Below are positions 1 through 7,621 of a stretch of DNA of 44,439 nucleotides, piece after piece. The stretch comes from Pseudonocardia sp. CNS-139 (GTDB lineage: Bacteria; Actinomycetota; Actinomycetes; Mycobacteriales; Pseudonocardiaceae), in assembly GCA_001942415.1 (NCBI GenBank), contig MKJX01000201.1:1-44439 (forward strand), in the 5' to 3' direction. Every line of letters begins with the position of its first letter. Positions within the stretch are counted from its first letter, which is position 1. The notes under the pieces are model-generated. The model ran no database searches. It had not been told where the DNA came from and saw nothing but the letters and a program-made list of their open reading frames with translations. Both the position numbers and the translations under genes were made by a program.

Positions 1-275
1 CGGCCGACACCCGCACCCCGGCCCACCGGGTCCCGGAGTCCGCAAGCACAGGGCCGACCGCCCCGGGAGGCGGTCACGCGGTCGGCCGGCCGCGTGACGG
101 CGCACCCCCGGCCCGGTCCCGAGCGGTCCGGCACGGACGGGCCGACCGGCCTACCCCCGGCCCGCCTGCGCCCGGTCGGCCGCCCGCGCCGGCCCGATGC
201 CGACGTCGCACGGCACGCCCCGGCCGCGGGACACCCCCGGTGCCCGGGCTCGCGGTGTGCGGCAGCGCCCCCGGC
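1..275. other. Gene-less stretch with one hairpin
   Basis: I see no convincing gene here; the open frames on both strands are low-complexity Arg/Gly/Pro/Ala translations typical of shadow frames in very G+C-rich DNA. A perfect 9-bp inverted repeat lies at 73-81 and 90-98 with an 8-base loop. It sits about 180 bases beyond the stop of the leftward gene ending at 276, so it could end that transcript, but the distance makes this weak. Confidence 0.3.
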
Positions 276-1007
276 TCACGCCGCCCGCCGGCTCGCCATC
301 GGCGCCGGACCGTCCCCGCTCGCCGACGACGGGGCCACGGCCGGGACGGGCGCCGCCGTCCGCCCGGCCCGCGACACGACCCGCCGCCCGGACCCGCCGC
401 CACCGTCGTCCGCCCGCCGGGGCAGGGCCACCAGCAGCAGGAACCCCGCCACCGCGAGCCCGTGGCCGGCCAGCCGCTCGACCTCGACCCGCCCGCCGAA
501 CAGGTCCATCACCGACAGCACGGCGAGCGCCCCGACGAACGCGCCGAGCACCGGGACGAGCCCGACCACCCGCGCCACCCCGGTGGCCGCCAGCAGGAAC
601 GCGACGGCGAGCGCCAGGTTCCACGCCGCGCTCTCGTGCACGAAGTGCCCCACGCTGGCCCCGGCCAGCTCCACCGCGCCGGGGTGCGCGTGCCCGGCGG
701 TGACGATTCCGGAGATCGCCAGCCCGGCCTGCCCGATGCCCAGCGCACCCAGCAGCACGCGGACACCGCGCACCGGCCACCGGCGGCGCACCGGCCCGGG
801 CGCCGCCGCCAGCACCGCACCGACCAGGTCCGGCACCGGTTCGGCGAGCCCGGTCCGGGCGAGCCGGGTCACGCGCGCGGCCCGCTCGGCGTACGCCCGG
901 CACGCGCGGCACCAGGCCAGATGGGCTTCAACGGCCGCCGCCTCTCCGGGGCCGTCCTCTCCGTCGAGCTGCGCCGAGATCGCGTCCCGGCAGTCCTCGC
1001 ACCGCAT
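276..1007 (-). CDS. zf-HC2 domain membrane protein, anti-sigma-factor-like
   Basis: The 243-residue product starts MRCEDCRDAIS and carries, near residues 28-36, the H-x3-C-x2-C pattern (AHLAWCRAC) of zinc-binding anti-sigma (zf-HC2) domains. The rest contains several hydrophobic stretches, about four probable membrane segments between residues 85 and 200, and a low-complexity C-terminus. Proteins of this form usually sense or hold a regulator at the membrane, but no sigma factor gene lies beside it, so the partner is unknown. The start is the ATG at 1007, only 42 bases from the divergent gene at 1050, so the two promoters must overlap. The frame is intact. The domain call is firm; the regulatory role is inferred. 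Confidence 0.7.
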   Translation of the reverse strand: MRCEDCRDAISAQLDGEDGPGEAAAVEAHLAWCRACRAYAERAARVTRLARTGLAEPVPDLVGAVLAAAPGPVRRRWPVRGVRVLLGALGIGQAGLAISGIVTAGHAHPGAVELAGASVGHFVHESAAWNLALAVAFLLAATGVARVVGLVPVLGAFVGALAVLSVMDLFGGRVEVERLAGHGLAVAGFLLLVALPRRADDGGGGSGRRVVSRAGRTAAPVPAVAPSSASGDGPAPMASRRAA

Positions 1008-1049
1008 GCCCCACCAGTCGGCCCACGGGGCCGTGGGGTTCCGCACGAC

Positions 1050-1943
1050 ATGGACGCGGTCGTGAACGCCGCGGTCCGGCTGGGCGGCTTCGCGGCGACG
1101 CTCGGGCTGGTGTTCGGCGCCGCGCTGTGGACGGGCGCGTTCGCGGAGGTGCCCGCCGCGCTCGCGCCGGCGCCCGCGGGGGGCGACCCGCACGCCGAGG
1201 CCGCCGCCGCGATCCCGATCACGTTGGGGCTGGAGTCGTCCGGGCTGGTCTCGACGGCGGCCGGGTACGCGCTGGTGCCGCGCAGCCCGACGGCGTTCCG
1301 GGCGGGCGTCCCGGGCGAGCTCGCGTTCATCGTGACGGGCACCGGCGGCCGGGCGGTCACGGCGTTCGAGCCGCGGGACGAGCGGCTGCTCGGCCTCGTC
1401 GTGGCCCGCCGCGACGGGGCGGGCTACCAGCGCCTGGACCCGCAGCTCGGCCCGGACGGCGTCTGGCGGGCGCCGCTGACGCTGCCCGGCGGCGTGCACC
1501 GCGCGTACGCCGAGTTCGTGCCGGCGGGCGGGCCGCCGCTCGTGCTCGGGCTGGACCTCTTCGCGGGCGGCGCGCTCGACCCGGGGGTGTTCCCGCTGTC
1601 GCCCGTCGCGCACGTCGGCGACTACGTCGTGCGGGTGGACGCCGACCTCGCGCCGGGAAGGCGGTCGGAGGTGTTCGTGACGATCGACCGCGGCCGTCTC
1701 CCGGTCGCCGACCTGGAGCCCTACATGGGCGCCCGCGGCCACCTCGTGGCGGTGCGCCAGAGCGACCTGGCCCGGCTGCCGACCGTCGCCCTGCCGCCCT
1801 CCACGACGCCGGGTGCGGGGCACCGTTCGGGCCCCGGTCTCCTGTTCACCGTGGACGTCCCGGCGGCCGGGCGGCACCGGCTCTTCGTCGAGTTCGTGCA
1901 CCGCGGCGTGCTGCACACGGCCGAGTTCGCCGTGGGCGGCTGA
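1050..1943 (+). CDS. Exported or membrane-anchored protein of unknown function
   Basis: The 297-residue product has an N-terminal hydrophobic segment (residues about 12-28) that could be a signal anchor, followed by an Ala/Pro-rich linker and a beta-rich body. The body resembles actinobacterial secreted proteins found near copper or heavy-metal genes: it has the segments AFRAGVPGELAF, YMGARGHLVAV and HRLFVEFVHRG. In the relatives I recall, the GARGHLVA segment is followed closely by a His-containing LHVHP motif. Here that place reads ARLPTVALPPS, so a possible metal-binding site is missing. An alternative start is the GTG at 1062. The family link is from memory, the function unknown. It is divergent from the zf-HC2 gene and may share its control. 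Confidence 0.6.
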   Translation: MDAVVNAAVRLGGFAATLGLVFGAALWTGAFAEVPAALAPAPAGGDPHAEAAAAIPITLGLESSGLVSTAAGYALVPRSPTAFRAGVPGELAFIVTGTGGRAVTAFEPRDERLLGLVVARRDGAGYQRLDPQLGPDGVWRAPLTLPGGVHRAYAEFVPAGGPPLVLGLDLFAGGALDPGVFPLSPVAHVGDYVVRVDADLAPGRRSEVFVTIDRGRLPVADLEPYMGARGHLVAVRQSDLARLPTVALPPSTTPGAGHRSGPGLLFTVDVPAAGRHRLFVEFVHRGVLHTAEFAVGG

Positions 1944-1962
1944 CCGCCGGGGCGGGCGGTCA
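1941..1962. terminator. Hairpin spanning both convergent stop codons
   Basis: A perfect 8-bp stem (1941-1948 with 1955-1962, 6-base loop) includes the TGA of the rightward gene and the TGA of the leftward GntR gene. It could serve as a bidirectional terminator, though there is no T run. Confidence 0.45.
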
Positions 1963-2652
1963 GCCGACCGCCCGCCCGTCCGCGGACCCCAGCGGCATGC
2001 CCGGGCCGACCGCGACACCCGACCGGCCACGCAGCGTGGGACGCAGCAGCAGCTCGCGCAGCCGCGGCAGGTCGCGCGAGCGCAGCACCTCGACGATGTG
2101 GTGCAGCCGCTGCCCGGACCGGCCGGGGTCCTGGGTGACGTCGACGGCCAGCGAGCGGTAGGCGGCCGTGCGCACCCACAGCCGCTTGACCTCGTCGACG
2201 ATCAGCTTCTTGGGCGAGAGGTCGTAGATCCGGAGGTAGAAGTCGGCCATCTCCTGCATCGCGACGTCCGGCCGCCCGGACCGGGCGTGCTCCTCGATGG
2301 CGTCGGCGAGGTCGTCGAGCTCGGCGAGCCGCGCGTCGGTGGGCCACCCGATCTCGGCGAGCGCCTCGCGCTCCAGGAGCAGCCGCATCGTGTAGAGCTG
2401 TTCCATCTCGTCGCGGCTGAACTTGGCGACGAAGTAGCCCTGGTTGAGGCCGTGCACGAGCAGCCCCTCGTTGGTGAGGATCTCCAGGGCCTCCCGCAGC
2501 GGGGGCCGGCTCACCCCCGTGCGGTCGGCCCACATCTGCTGGCGGATCTGCTCCCCCGGGCCCAGCTCGCCGGTCGAGATCGCCTCGCGCAGTGCCGCGA
2601 GCACCAGCGCCGTCGCCCGGCCGGCCGGCCTGGTCGGTGACACCCCCGACAT
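1960..2652 (-). CDS. GntR/FadR-family (FCD) transcriptional regulator
   Basis: The 230-residue protein has an N-terminal winged helix-turn-helix (residues about 10-75, including LGPGEQIRQQMWADRTGVSRPPLREALEIL) and an all-helical C-terminal FCD-type effector domain (about 85-215), as in FadR-like repressors. Such regulators usually respond to carboxylate or acyl metabolites of a nearby catabolic pathway. An AGGAG at 2660-2664 lies five bases before the ATG at 2652 and decides the start; the in-frame GTG at 2658 would overlap it. It lies just beyond the terminator of the solute-binding protein gene, so it is probably transcribed separately. The upstream Rieske operon is the obvious target, by inference from position. 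The frame is intact. Confidence 0.85.
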   Translation of the reverse strand: MSGVSPTRPAGRATALVLAALREAISTGELGPGEQIRQQMWADRTGVSRPPLREALEILTNEGLLVHGLNQGYFVAKFSRDEMEQLYTMRLLLEREALAEIGWPTDARLAELDDLADAIEEHARSGRPDVAMQEMADFYLRIYDLSPKKLIVDEVKRLWVRTAAYRSLAVDVTQDPGRSGQRLHHIVEVLRSRDLPRLRELLLRPTLRGRSGVAVGPGMPLGSADGRAVG

Positions 2653-2678
2653 CGCCACTCCTGTTTGCTCCGTGCACC

Positions 2679-2710
2679 GCCGCGGGACCGGCCTCGCCCG
2701 GTCCCGCGGC
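2679..2710 (-). terminator. Strong hairpin after the solute-binding protein gene
   Basis: A perfect 13-bp inverted repeat (2679-2691 and 2698-2710, 6-base loop) begins 9 bases after the stop of the leftward gene ending at 2719. It separates that operon from the GntR gene and is a good intrinsic-type terminator for this G+C content. Confidence 0.7.
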
Positions 2711-2718
2711 GCGGGCCG

Positions 2719-4340
2719 TCACCCGGACAGCCAGGCGGTCGCCCACATCTGGGGTCCCGTCGGGACGTCCAGGACGATACCCTTCACCGCGTTCCGGGTG
2801 ATCAGACCGGTGTACGCGCGGCTGTACCAGCCGATCGCGAGGTCGTCCCCGGCGACGAGCTGCACCTTCTTGTAGTTCTCGGTGCGCTTCTGCTCGTCCG
2901 TGGTGTTCACGGCCTCCAGCAACAGCGCGTCGACCTGAGGGTTCGAGTATTTCCCGTAGTTCCCGCTGCCGCCGGTGCGCAGGAGCTGCAGCAGGTTCGG
3001 GAACGGGCTGGGCCATCCGGAGACCCACGTCGTCATCTGGAAGTTCCCGCCCTGTACGACGGTCGAGCTGAACGTCGCGAGGTCCTGCAGGTCCAGCTTG
3101 ACGTCGAGCCCGACGGCCGCCCACTGCGCCTGCACGAACTCGCCGAAGTGCGCCCTCGTGGGGTTGTTGGCCGAGGACAGCGTGAAGTTCGGGTCGCCGC
3201 CGTCGGCCCGGTACTCGGCGATCAGCTGCCGGGCCCGCTCCGGGTCGTACGTCGGGTAACGCTGCGCGGCCTCGGCGCTGTAGTACGGGCTGTCCGGGGC
3301 GAACGGGGTCTGCGCGGGGTCCATGAACCCCTGGTACTGGGTGGCGCTCATCGCCCGCGGGTCGAGCGCGGCGAGTACCGCCTCGCGCATCCGGCGGTCG
3401 TCGAACGGCGGTTTCGTGAAGTTGAAGTAGAAGTACTCGCCGCCGTTCCCCGGGTTGTAGTAGGTGGTCAGGTCCGGATTGTTCGACGCCCGCAGGATCG
3501 ACATCTGGTAGGAGCAGAAGAGCATGTCGATGTCACCGTTGTCGATCGACGCATAGGCGGAGTCGGTGTCCGGCAGCGGCCGGAACTCGATGCCGTCCAG
3601 GTACGGGAGCCTTTGTCCTTCTGCCAGTAGTCCGCGAACTTCCGGACGACGATCCGCGAGTCCGGCACCCATTCGACGAGCGCGAACGGGCCGGCCCCGA
3701 CGGGATGGCGCGAGTAGTCCGGGCCCCACTTCTGCACGGCGGTGGGCGAGGCCATCAGCCCGAGCGACCCGTCGTTGGAGCGCAGCGCGAACGCGTTGAC
3801 GAACGACCCGGACGGCTCGGTCAGCACGATCTGCACCGTGAGGTCGTCCACCGCGGTCATCGACGCGATCTGGCGGGCGTAGACGTTGCCCGGCGAGCGC
3901 ACCGTGTCCTGCTGCCGCTTCAGGTTGAACAGCACCGCGTCCGCGTCGAGCGGGGTGCCGTCGTGGAACAGGACGCCCGGGCGCAGCTTCAGCACCCACG
4001 TCCGGCCGTCGTCGGTGGTGGTCATCGACTCCGCGAGGTAGGGCACCACCTCGCGCTTCTCGTTCACCCGCATGAGCGGGTCGTAGATGGCGTAGATCGC
4101 CTGCTGCGAGCCGGGCACGACCGGGTCCAGGGCGACCGGCTCCCGGTCCATGCCGTAGCGGATCACCCCGCCGGGCCGGGGTGTGCCCTCCGCGGCGAGG
4201 TCGCCGCCGAAGGGGTGGGACGAGTCGAGTCCGGCGTTCTCGGAACCGGCGCTCACGTCCACCTGCCCGGCCGGGCCGCCGCACGCGGCGAGGACCAGGA
4301 CGGCGCAGAACAGCAGGGTCCAGAGACGAATCCAGCGCAT
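2719..4340 (-). CDS. ABC transporter solute-binding lipoprotein, family 5 (one frame break)
   Basis: The product, about 540 residues, is a peptide/nickel-type (SBP_bac_5) extracytoplasmic binding protein. It starts MRWIRLWTLLFCAV with a lipoprotein signal and lipobox LAAC-G at residues about 17-20, then family segments such as YLAESMTTTDDGRTWVLKLR and HDGTPLDADAVLFNLK. One base is missing near 3612: the frame that ends YWQKDKG continues in another as LPYLDGIEFRPLPDTD, and adding one base restores the join. An AGGAG precedes the ATG. No permease or ATPase gene is present in the window, so it must work with a transporter elsewhere or serve sensing. Its place behind two Rieske oxygenases suggests that it binds their substrate or a related compound. 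Confidence 0.85.
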
Positions 4341-4396
4341 GACGGGCTCCTCGCGATGTCGCGGACGGCGTCGGCCGCGGGCCGAGGTGAGGGGGC

Positions 4397-4417
4397 GGCG
4401 GCCCCGGCGGGGCCGCC
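4397..4417 (-). terminator. Hairpin between Rieske gene and binding-protein gene
   Basis: A perfect 9-bp stem (4397-4405 and 4409-4417) with a 3-base loop lies 23 bases beyond the stop of the leftward oxygenase gene and before the binding-protein gene. It may reduce read-through within the operon or protect the upstream mRNA. Confidence 0.4.
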
Positions 4418-4439
4418 GGTCGAGAGGTCGGTGCGCGCG

Positions 4440-5792
4440 CTACTCGGTGATCTCGCCGGTGGCGAGCATCGCCTCGCGCACGGCCGGGTCGTCGTCGGTC
4501 CCGAGCACCCGCCAGTCCTCGCCGGGTTCGAGGATCTTCTCGGCGGACCGGAAGGTCGTGAAGTCGTGGCCCTCGACGCCGGCCAGCGCGGGCGGTGCGG
4601 TGCCGTCGGCGGCGAGCTTCTTGGCGGCGTCGAGCAGGATCCGCCGCATCCGGATGACGGCGCGGTCGGTGGTGCCCAGGTGCTCCTGGGAGCGGTCGTA
4701 GACGGGACCCATCGACTCGGTCGCCATCAGGTCCTGGCTGTTGAAGTCCGGAATGCCGGAGAACGTGGCGGTGCGCTGGACGTCCCGGTCGATCTCGTAC
4801 TCGTTCTCCGCGGTCCAGCGCCGGCCGCGGATCCCGTTGAAGCTGCGCCTCTCGTACGGGTAGTTCGTGACGTCGAACAGCTCGTGGCCGCCGCCGTAGC
4901 CGTCGGGGTTGCGCGGCGGCTGCGCGACGGCGTTGATGCGCCAGCAGTTCTCGTCGTCGATCGGCACGAACATCGACAGCCGGGCCCGGAACGGGATGCT
5001 CGCCACCGCCGTCATGAACGGGACGCAGAACCCGGTGATGCGCACGTGGGTGTGCCCGTTGGGCGTGGTGCGGATGCCCGCGTAGCGGTAGCCGTACCAG
5101 GTGTCGTGCACCTCCAGGCGGGGTGCGCGGTCGTGGCGCCAGATCTTCCACGACATGTCGACGGACAGGTAGCCGGGCTTGTCGGTGCCGTCGTCGGGGA
5201 TGTCGTCGATCGCGTCGAACTGGTGCAGCCAGGAGATGTGCGCGCTGTCGAGGTTGCCCTCCATGGCCTGCACCCAGTTGCACGGGCTGAGGGTCTTGCC
5301 GGCCGAGACGAACTCCGGCGGGAGCGAGTCGGTGCCGAAGTCGCGGAAGGGCGTCATGGTGTCCGCGCGGCCATGTAGGTCCAGACCAGCCGCCCGACTC
5401 GTGCACCGGGTACGCCCTCGCCTGCACCCGGTCCTTGAAACTGCTGGTCGACGGCTCCGACGGCATGTCGATACACGTGCCGTCGGCGGCGAACGCCCAA
5501 CCGTGGTACGGACAGCGCAGCCCACACGTGCCTCCGGACCGGCCTCGTTGCGCCCGAAGTACAGCGACGCACCGCGGTGCGGGCAGTTCTCCTGGATCAG
5601 ACCCACGCGCCCGTCGAGATCGCGGAACGCCACCAGGTCCTCCCCGAGCAGCCGCACCCGCACCGGGTCACCGCCCGGCGTCGGCAGCTCGCTGACCAGC
5701 AACGCAGGCGTCCAGTAGCGACGCAGCAGGTTGCCCATGATCGTGCCCGGCCCGACGCGGGTCAGGATCTCGTTCTCCTCGGCCGACAGCAT
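4440..5792 (-). CDS. Rieske non-heme iron oxygenase, alpha subunit (three frame breaks)
   Basis: A ring-hydroxylating or O-demethylating type oxygenase of about 451 residues. The N-terminal Rieske domain shows CPHRG at about residues 70-74. The second cluster half (CPYHGW) and the following 45 residues are in other frames. Single bases are missing near 5372, 5386 and 5525, which together return to frame, so an open frame runs through but about 50 residues of it are garbled. The catalytic domain has CNWVQAMEGNLDSAHISWLH, giving the two iron His ligands. It closely resembles the partial gene at the right edge of the window. It lies 26 bases after the HicB-like gene in the same operon. The substrate is not evident; the phthalate-dioxygenase-like family is the best comparison. 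Confidence 0.85.
   Translation of the reverse strand: MLSAEENEILTRVGPGTIMGNLLRRYWTPALLVSELPTPGGDPVRVRLLGEDLVAFRDLDGRVGLIQENCPHRGASLYFGRNEAGPEARVGCAVRTTVGRSPPTARVSTCRRSRRPAVSRTGCRRGRTRCTSRAAGLDLHGRADTMTPFRDFGTDSLPPEFVSAGKTLSPCNWVQAMEGNLDSAHISWLHQFDAIDDIPDDGTDKPGYLSVDMSWKIWRHDRAPRLEVHDTWYGYRYAGIRTTPNGHTHVRITGFCVPFMTAVASIPFRARLSMFVPIDDENCWRINAVAQPPRNPDGYGGGHELFDVTNYPYERRSFNGIRGRRWTAENEYEIDRDVQRTATFSGIPDFNSQDLMATESMGPVYDRSQEHLGTTDRAVIRMRRILLDAAKKLAADGTAPPALAGVEGHDFTTFRSAEKILEPGEDWRVLGTDDDPAVREAMLATGEITE
5389..5443. repeat. 55-base segment identical to the window's last 55 bases
   Basis: These 55 bases match 44385-44439 exactly and on the same strand. Both copies lie in the equivalent part of two paralogous Rieske genes, just after the Rieske cluster (encoding FKDRVQARAYPVHESGG). 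The matching copy ends because the window ends. Confidence 0.9.
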
Positions 5793-5818
5793 TGGCGTGC
5801 CCTTTCAGATGGGAGTGG

Positions 5819-6070
5819 CTAGACGCGCAGGGGTGCGCGCGGGACGGGGACGGGCCGGCCCTGCTCGTGCAGGGCCGTGACGATCTCGACCCGGAGCCGT
5901 TCGAGGCGGGTCAGCGCGTCGAACGGGGTACGGCCCTCGGCGACGCAGCCGGGCAGCTCGTCGTAGCCGACCCGGCAGCGCCAGTCCCCGTCGTTCCCGG
6001 GGACGGCCTGCACGTCGAGCACGTACGGGACCGCGAGCAGCTCCTCCAGCGTCGCCGTCGTCGTACTCAT
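5819..6070 (-). CDS. Small HicB-like protein coupled to a Rieske oxygenase
   Basis: An 83-residue protein with a single alpha/beta unit resembling HicB antitoxin-type folds: LDVQAVPGNDGDWRCRV, then GYDELPGCVAEGRTPFDALTRLE, matching the 'DLPGCVAEGETPEEAL' signature. No HicA toxin gene is beside it, and it lacks a C-terminal DNA-binding extension. Its ATG (6068-6070) overlaps the TGA of the upstream Rieske gene in an ATGA junction, so translation is very likely coupled. A next Rieske gene follows after 26 bases. It is therefore more likely a partner or regulator of the oxygenases than half of a toxin system; this is inference. The frame is intact. Confidence 0.7.
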   Translation of the reverse strand: MSTTTATLEELLAVPYVLDVQAVPGNDGDWRCRVGYDELPGCVAEGRTPFDALTRLERLRVEIVTALHEQGRPVPVPRAPLRV

Positions 6071-7395
6071 GCGCCGCCTGCCAGCGCGGGGTCGAGGCCG
6101 GGGTGCTCCACGCCGGCCTTGCGCAGCTCGGCGGTCGCCTCCATCCAGTCCGCGTCGGCGGGCAGCACCACGCCGCCCGACCGCTGCAGGTAGACCTCCG
6201 GTGCGTCGACGGCCGGCGGCACCGTCGCGTCCGCGGCCAGCGCCCGGGCCGCGGCGAGCAGCCGGCGGCGCACCCGGATCACCATCACGTCGGAGCTGCC
6301 GAGGTGCTCGCGGGTGCGGTCGAAGATCGGGCCCATGCTCTCGGTGATGGCCTGGTCCTCGACGTTCACCCCGGCCAGGCCGGTGTAGCTGGCCCCGCTG
6401 CGCTGCAGGTCGCGGTCGATCTCGTGGTCGTTCTCCGCGCGGGCGGTGATCCGGAACCGGCCGAACCAGTCGGTCGTGTTCGGCAGGAACGTCGTCGCCG
6501 TCGCCTCGCGCTCGGTGATGCCCACCTTCTGCGACGCCGGCGCCGTGTAGCGGCGGGCCCGCGGCGCGGAGTGGAACGCCATCGTGTGCGTGTCGTCCAT
6601 CGGCACCCACGCCCGCAGCTGCGACTTCGTGCCGAGCACCCCGGTCGGGACCATCGTGTAGAACGGGAACAGGAAATGCGCGAAACGCCAGTACAGCTCG
6701 TCCGGGGTGCCGGCCGGGCGATAGGCGCCGTACGTCGCGCCGAACTCCGTGTCGAGCACCTTGTAGCGCGGCGCCCGGTCCTCGATCGCGTAACGCAGGA
6801 ACGACCCCTCCGGCGCGTCCTCCGGCTCGGCGTGGCCCACGTGCAGGAACCCGAAATGGCTCGTGTCGATGTCGCCTTCGAGCGCCTGCAGCCAGTTGCA
6901 CTCGCGCTGGAACGCCCACGCCGTGCTCGTGACCTCGGGGTCGTCGAACCACTCGAACGCCGGCATCGGCGGCGGCGTGGCGCGCGGGCCGAGATAGGCC
7001 CAGACCAGGCCGCCGGCCTCGGCCACCGGGTACACCGGGAGCCGCACCTTGTCCTTGAAGTTGCTGCCCACGGGCTCGTTCGGCATGTCGACGCACGCGC
7101 CGGCGCCGTCGAACTTCCAGCCGTGGTAGACGCAGCGGATTCCCTCGTTCTCGTTGCGCCCGTACCACATCGACGCGCCCCGGTGCGGGCAGAACTCGTC
7201 CATCAGCACGGGCGTTCCGGACGTCGTCCGGATGGCGAGGAAACGCTGCCCGAGCAGCATGACCCGCACCGGGTCGCAGTCCGGCTCCAGTTCGGTGGCC
7301 AGCGCGAAGGGCACCCAGTACTCGCGCATCAGATCGCCCATCGGGGTGCCCTTGCCCACCCGGCAGATCGCCTCGTTGTCCGCTGTGCTCAGCAT
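6067..7395 (-). CDS. Rieske non-heme iron oxygenase, alpha subunit (intact)
   Basis: A full-length 442-residue oxygenase with all key parts visible. The Rieske cluster is C69-x-H71 and C88-x2-H91 (CPHRG, CVYHGW). The catalytic domain has CNWLQALEGDIDTSHFGFLH with iron ligands H180 and H185. The family (phthalate 4,5-dioxygenase-like and related oxidative demethylases) hydroxylates or demethylates aromatic compounds using electrons from a separate reductase, none of which is present here. It is the first gene of a leftward operon with the HicB-like gene and a second Rieske gene. GGGAGGA lies before the ATG. The 3' end overlaps the next gene by four bases. The substrate cannot be told from the sequence. 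Confidence 0.92.
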   Translation of the reverse strand: MLSTADNEAICRVGKGTPMGDLMREYWVPFALATELEPDCDPVRVMLLGQRFLAIRTTSGTPVLMDEFCPHRGASMWYGRNENEGIRCVYHGWKFDGAGACVDMPNEPVGSNFKDKVRLPVYPVAEAGGLVWAYLGPRATPPPMPAFEWFDDPEVTSTAWAFQRECNWLQALEGDIDTSHFGFLHVGHAEPEDAPEGSFLRYAIEDRAPRYKVLDTEFGATYGAYRPAGTPDELYWRFAHFLFPFYTMVPTGVLGTKSQLRAWVPMDDTHTMAFHSAPRARRYTAPASQKVGITEREATATTFLPNTTDWFGRFRITARAENDHEIDRDLQRSGASYTGLAGVNVEDQAITESMGPIFDRTREHLGSSDVMVIRVRRRLLAAARALAADATVPPAVDAPEVYLQRSGGVVLPADADWMEATAELRKAGVEHPGLDPALAGGA

Positions 7396-7541
7396 CAGGT
7401 CCTCCCCGTACTCCGGTTCGCCGGACGCCGCCGAGCGCGCACGCCGGGAAAGGCGGGCGTCCGATGTCGGAAATGCGCGAGCGCGGCGAGCGACTCGTCC
7501 GGCGCCGGCGGTGGTCGTGGTGGTGGTTCGCGCGGCAGCGA

Positions 7542-7569
7542 CTTCCGTGAAGCGTCTTCAATCTTGAAG
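7542..7569. promoter_or_regulatory. Two adjacent palindromes, probable repressor operator
   Basis: CTTC-cgt-GAAG (7542-7552) and CTTCAA-tc-TTGAAG (7556-7569) stand side by side in a locally A+T-richer stretch. The second overlaps the predicted -10 of the leftward Rieske operon, an ideal position for repression by the GntR or LysR protein nearby. Confidence 0.5.
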
Positions 7570-7590
7570 TCACTCACGGGCGTGTGTCAA
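7561..7590 (-). promoter_or_regulatory. Promoter of the Rieske operon
   Basis: Read leftward, a consensus -35 TTGACA (7585-7590) and CAAGAT (7561-7566) are separated by 18 bases. The -10 lies about 165 bases before the ATG at 7395. The -35 match is exact; the -10 is partial. Confidence 0.5.
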
Positions 7591-7621
7591 GGGCCACCCG
7601 GGCCGCGGTCCGCGGCGGTGG

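Noticed and set aside
94..1065. Rightward 323-codon open frame over the zf-HC2 gene
   Set aside because: It is the antisense shadow of the zf-HC2 gene, whose frame carries the conserved zinc motif and membrane segments.
3600..3620. Programmed frameshifting in the binding-protein gene
   Set aside because: The same type of one-base loss occurs in some 20 unrelated genes without slippery sequences, so a sequence error is the simpler reading.
2719..5466. One continuous 915-codon leftward open frame across the binding protein and Rieske genes
   Set aside because: Only parts of it carry family sequence. The rest is Arg/Pro/Ala-rich shadow sequence that opens because of base losses; it is not a fusion protein.
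5819..6070. Complete HicAB toxin-antitoxin module
   Set aside because: Only the HicB-like part is present; both neighbours are oxygenase genes and no small HicA-like frame is found.
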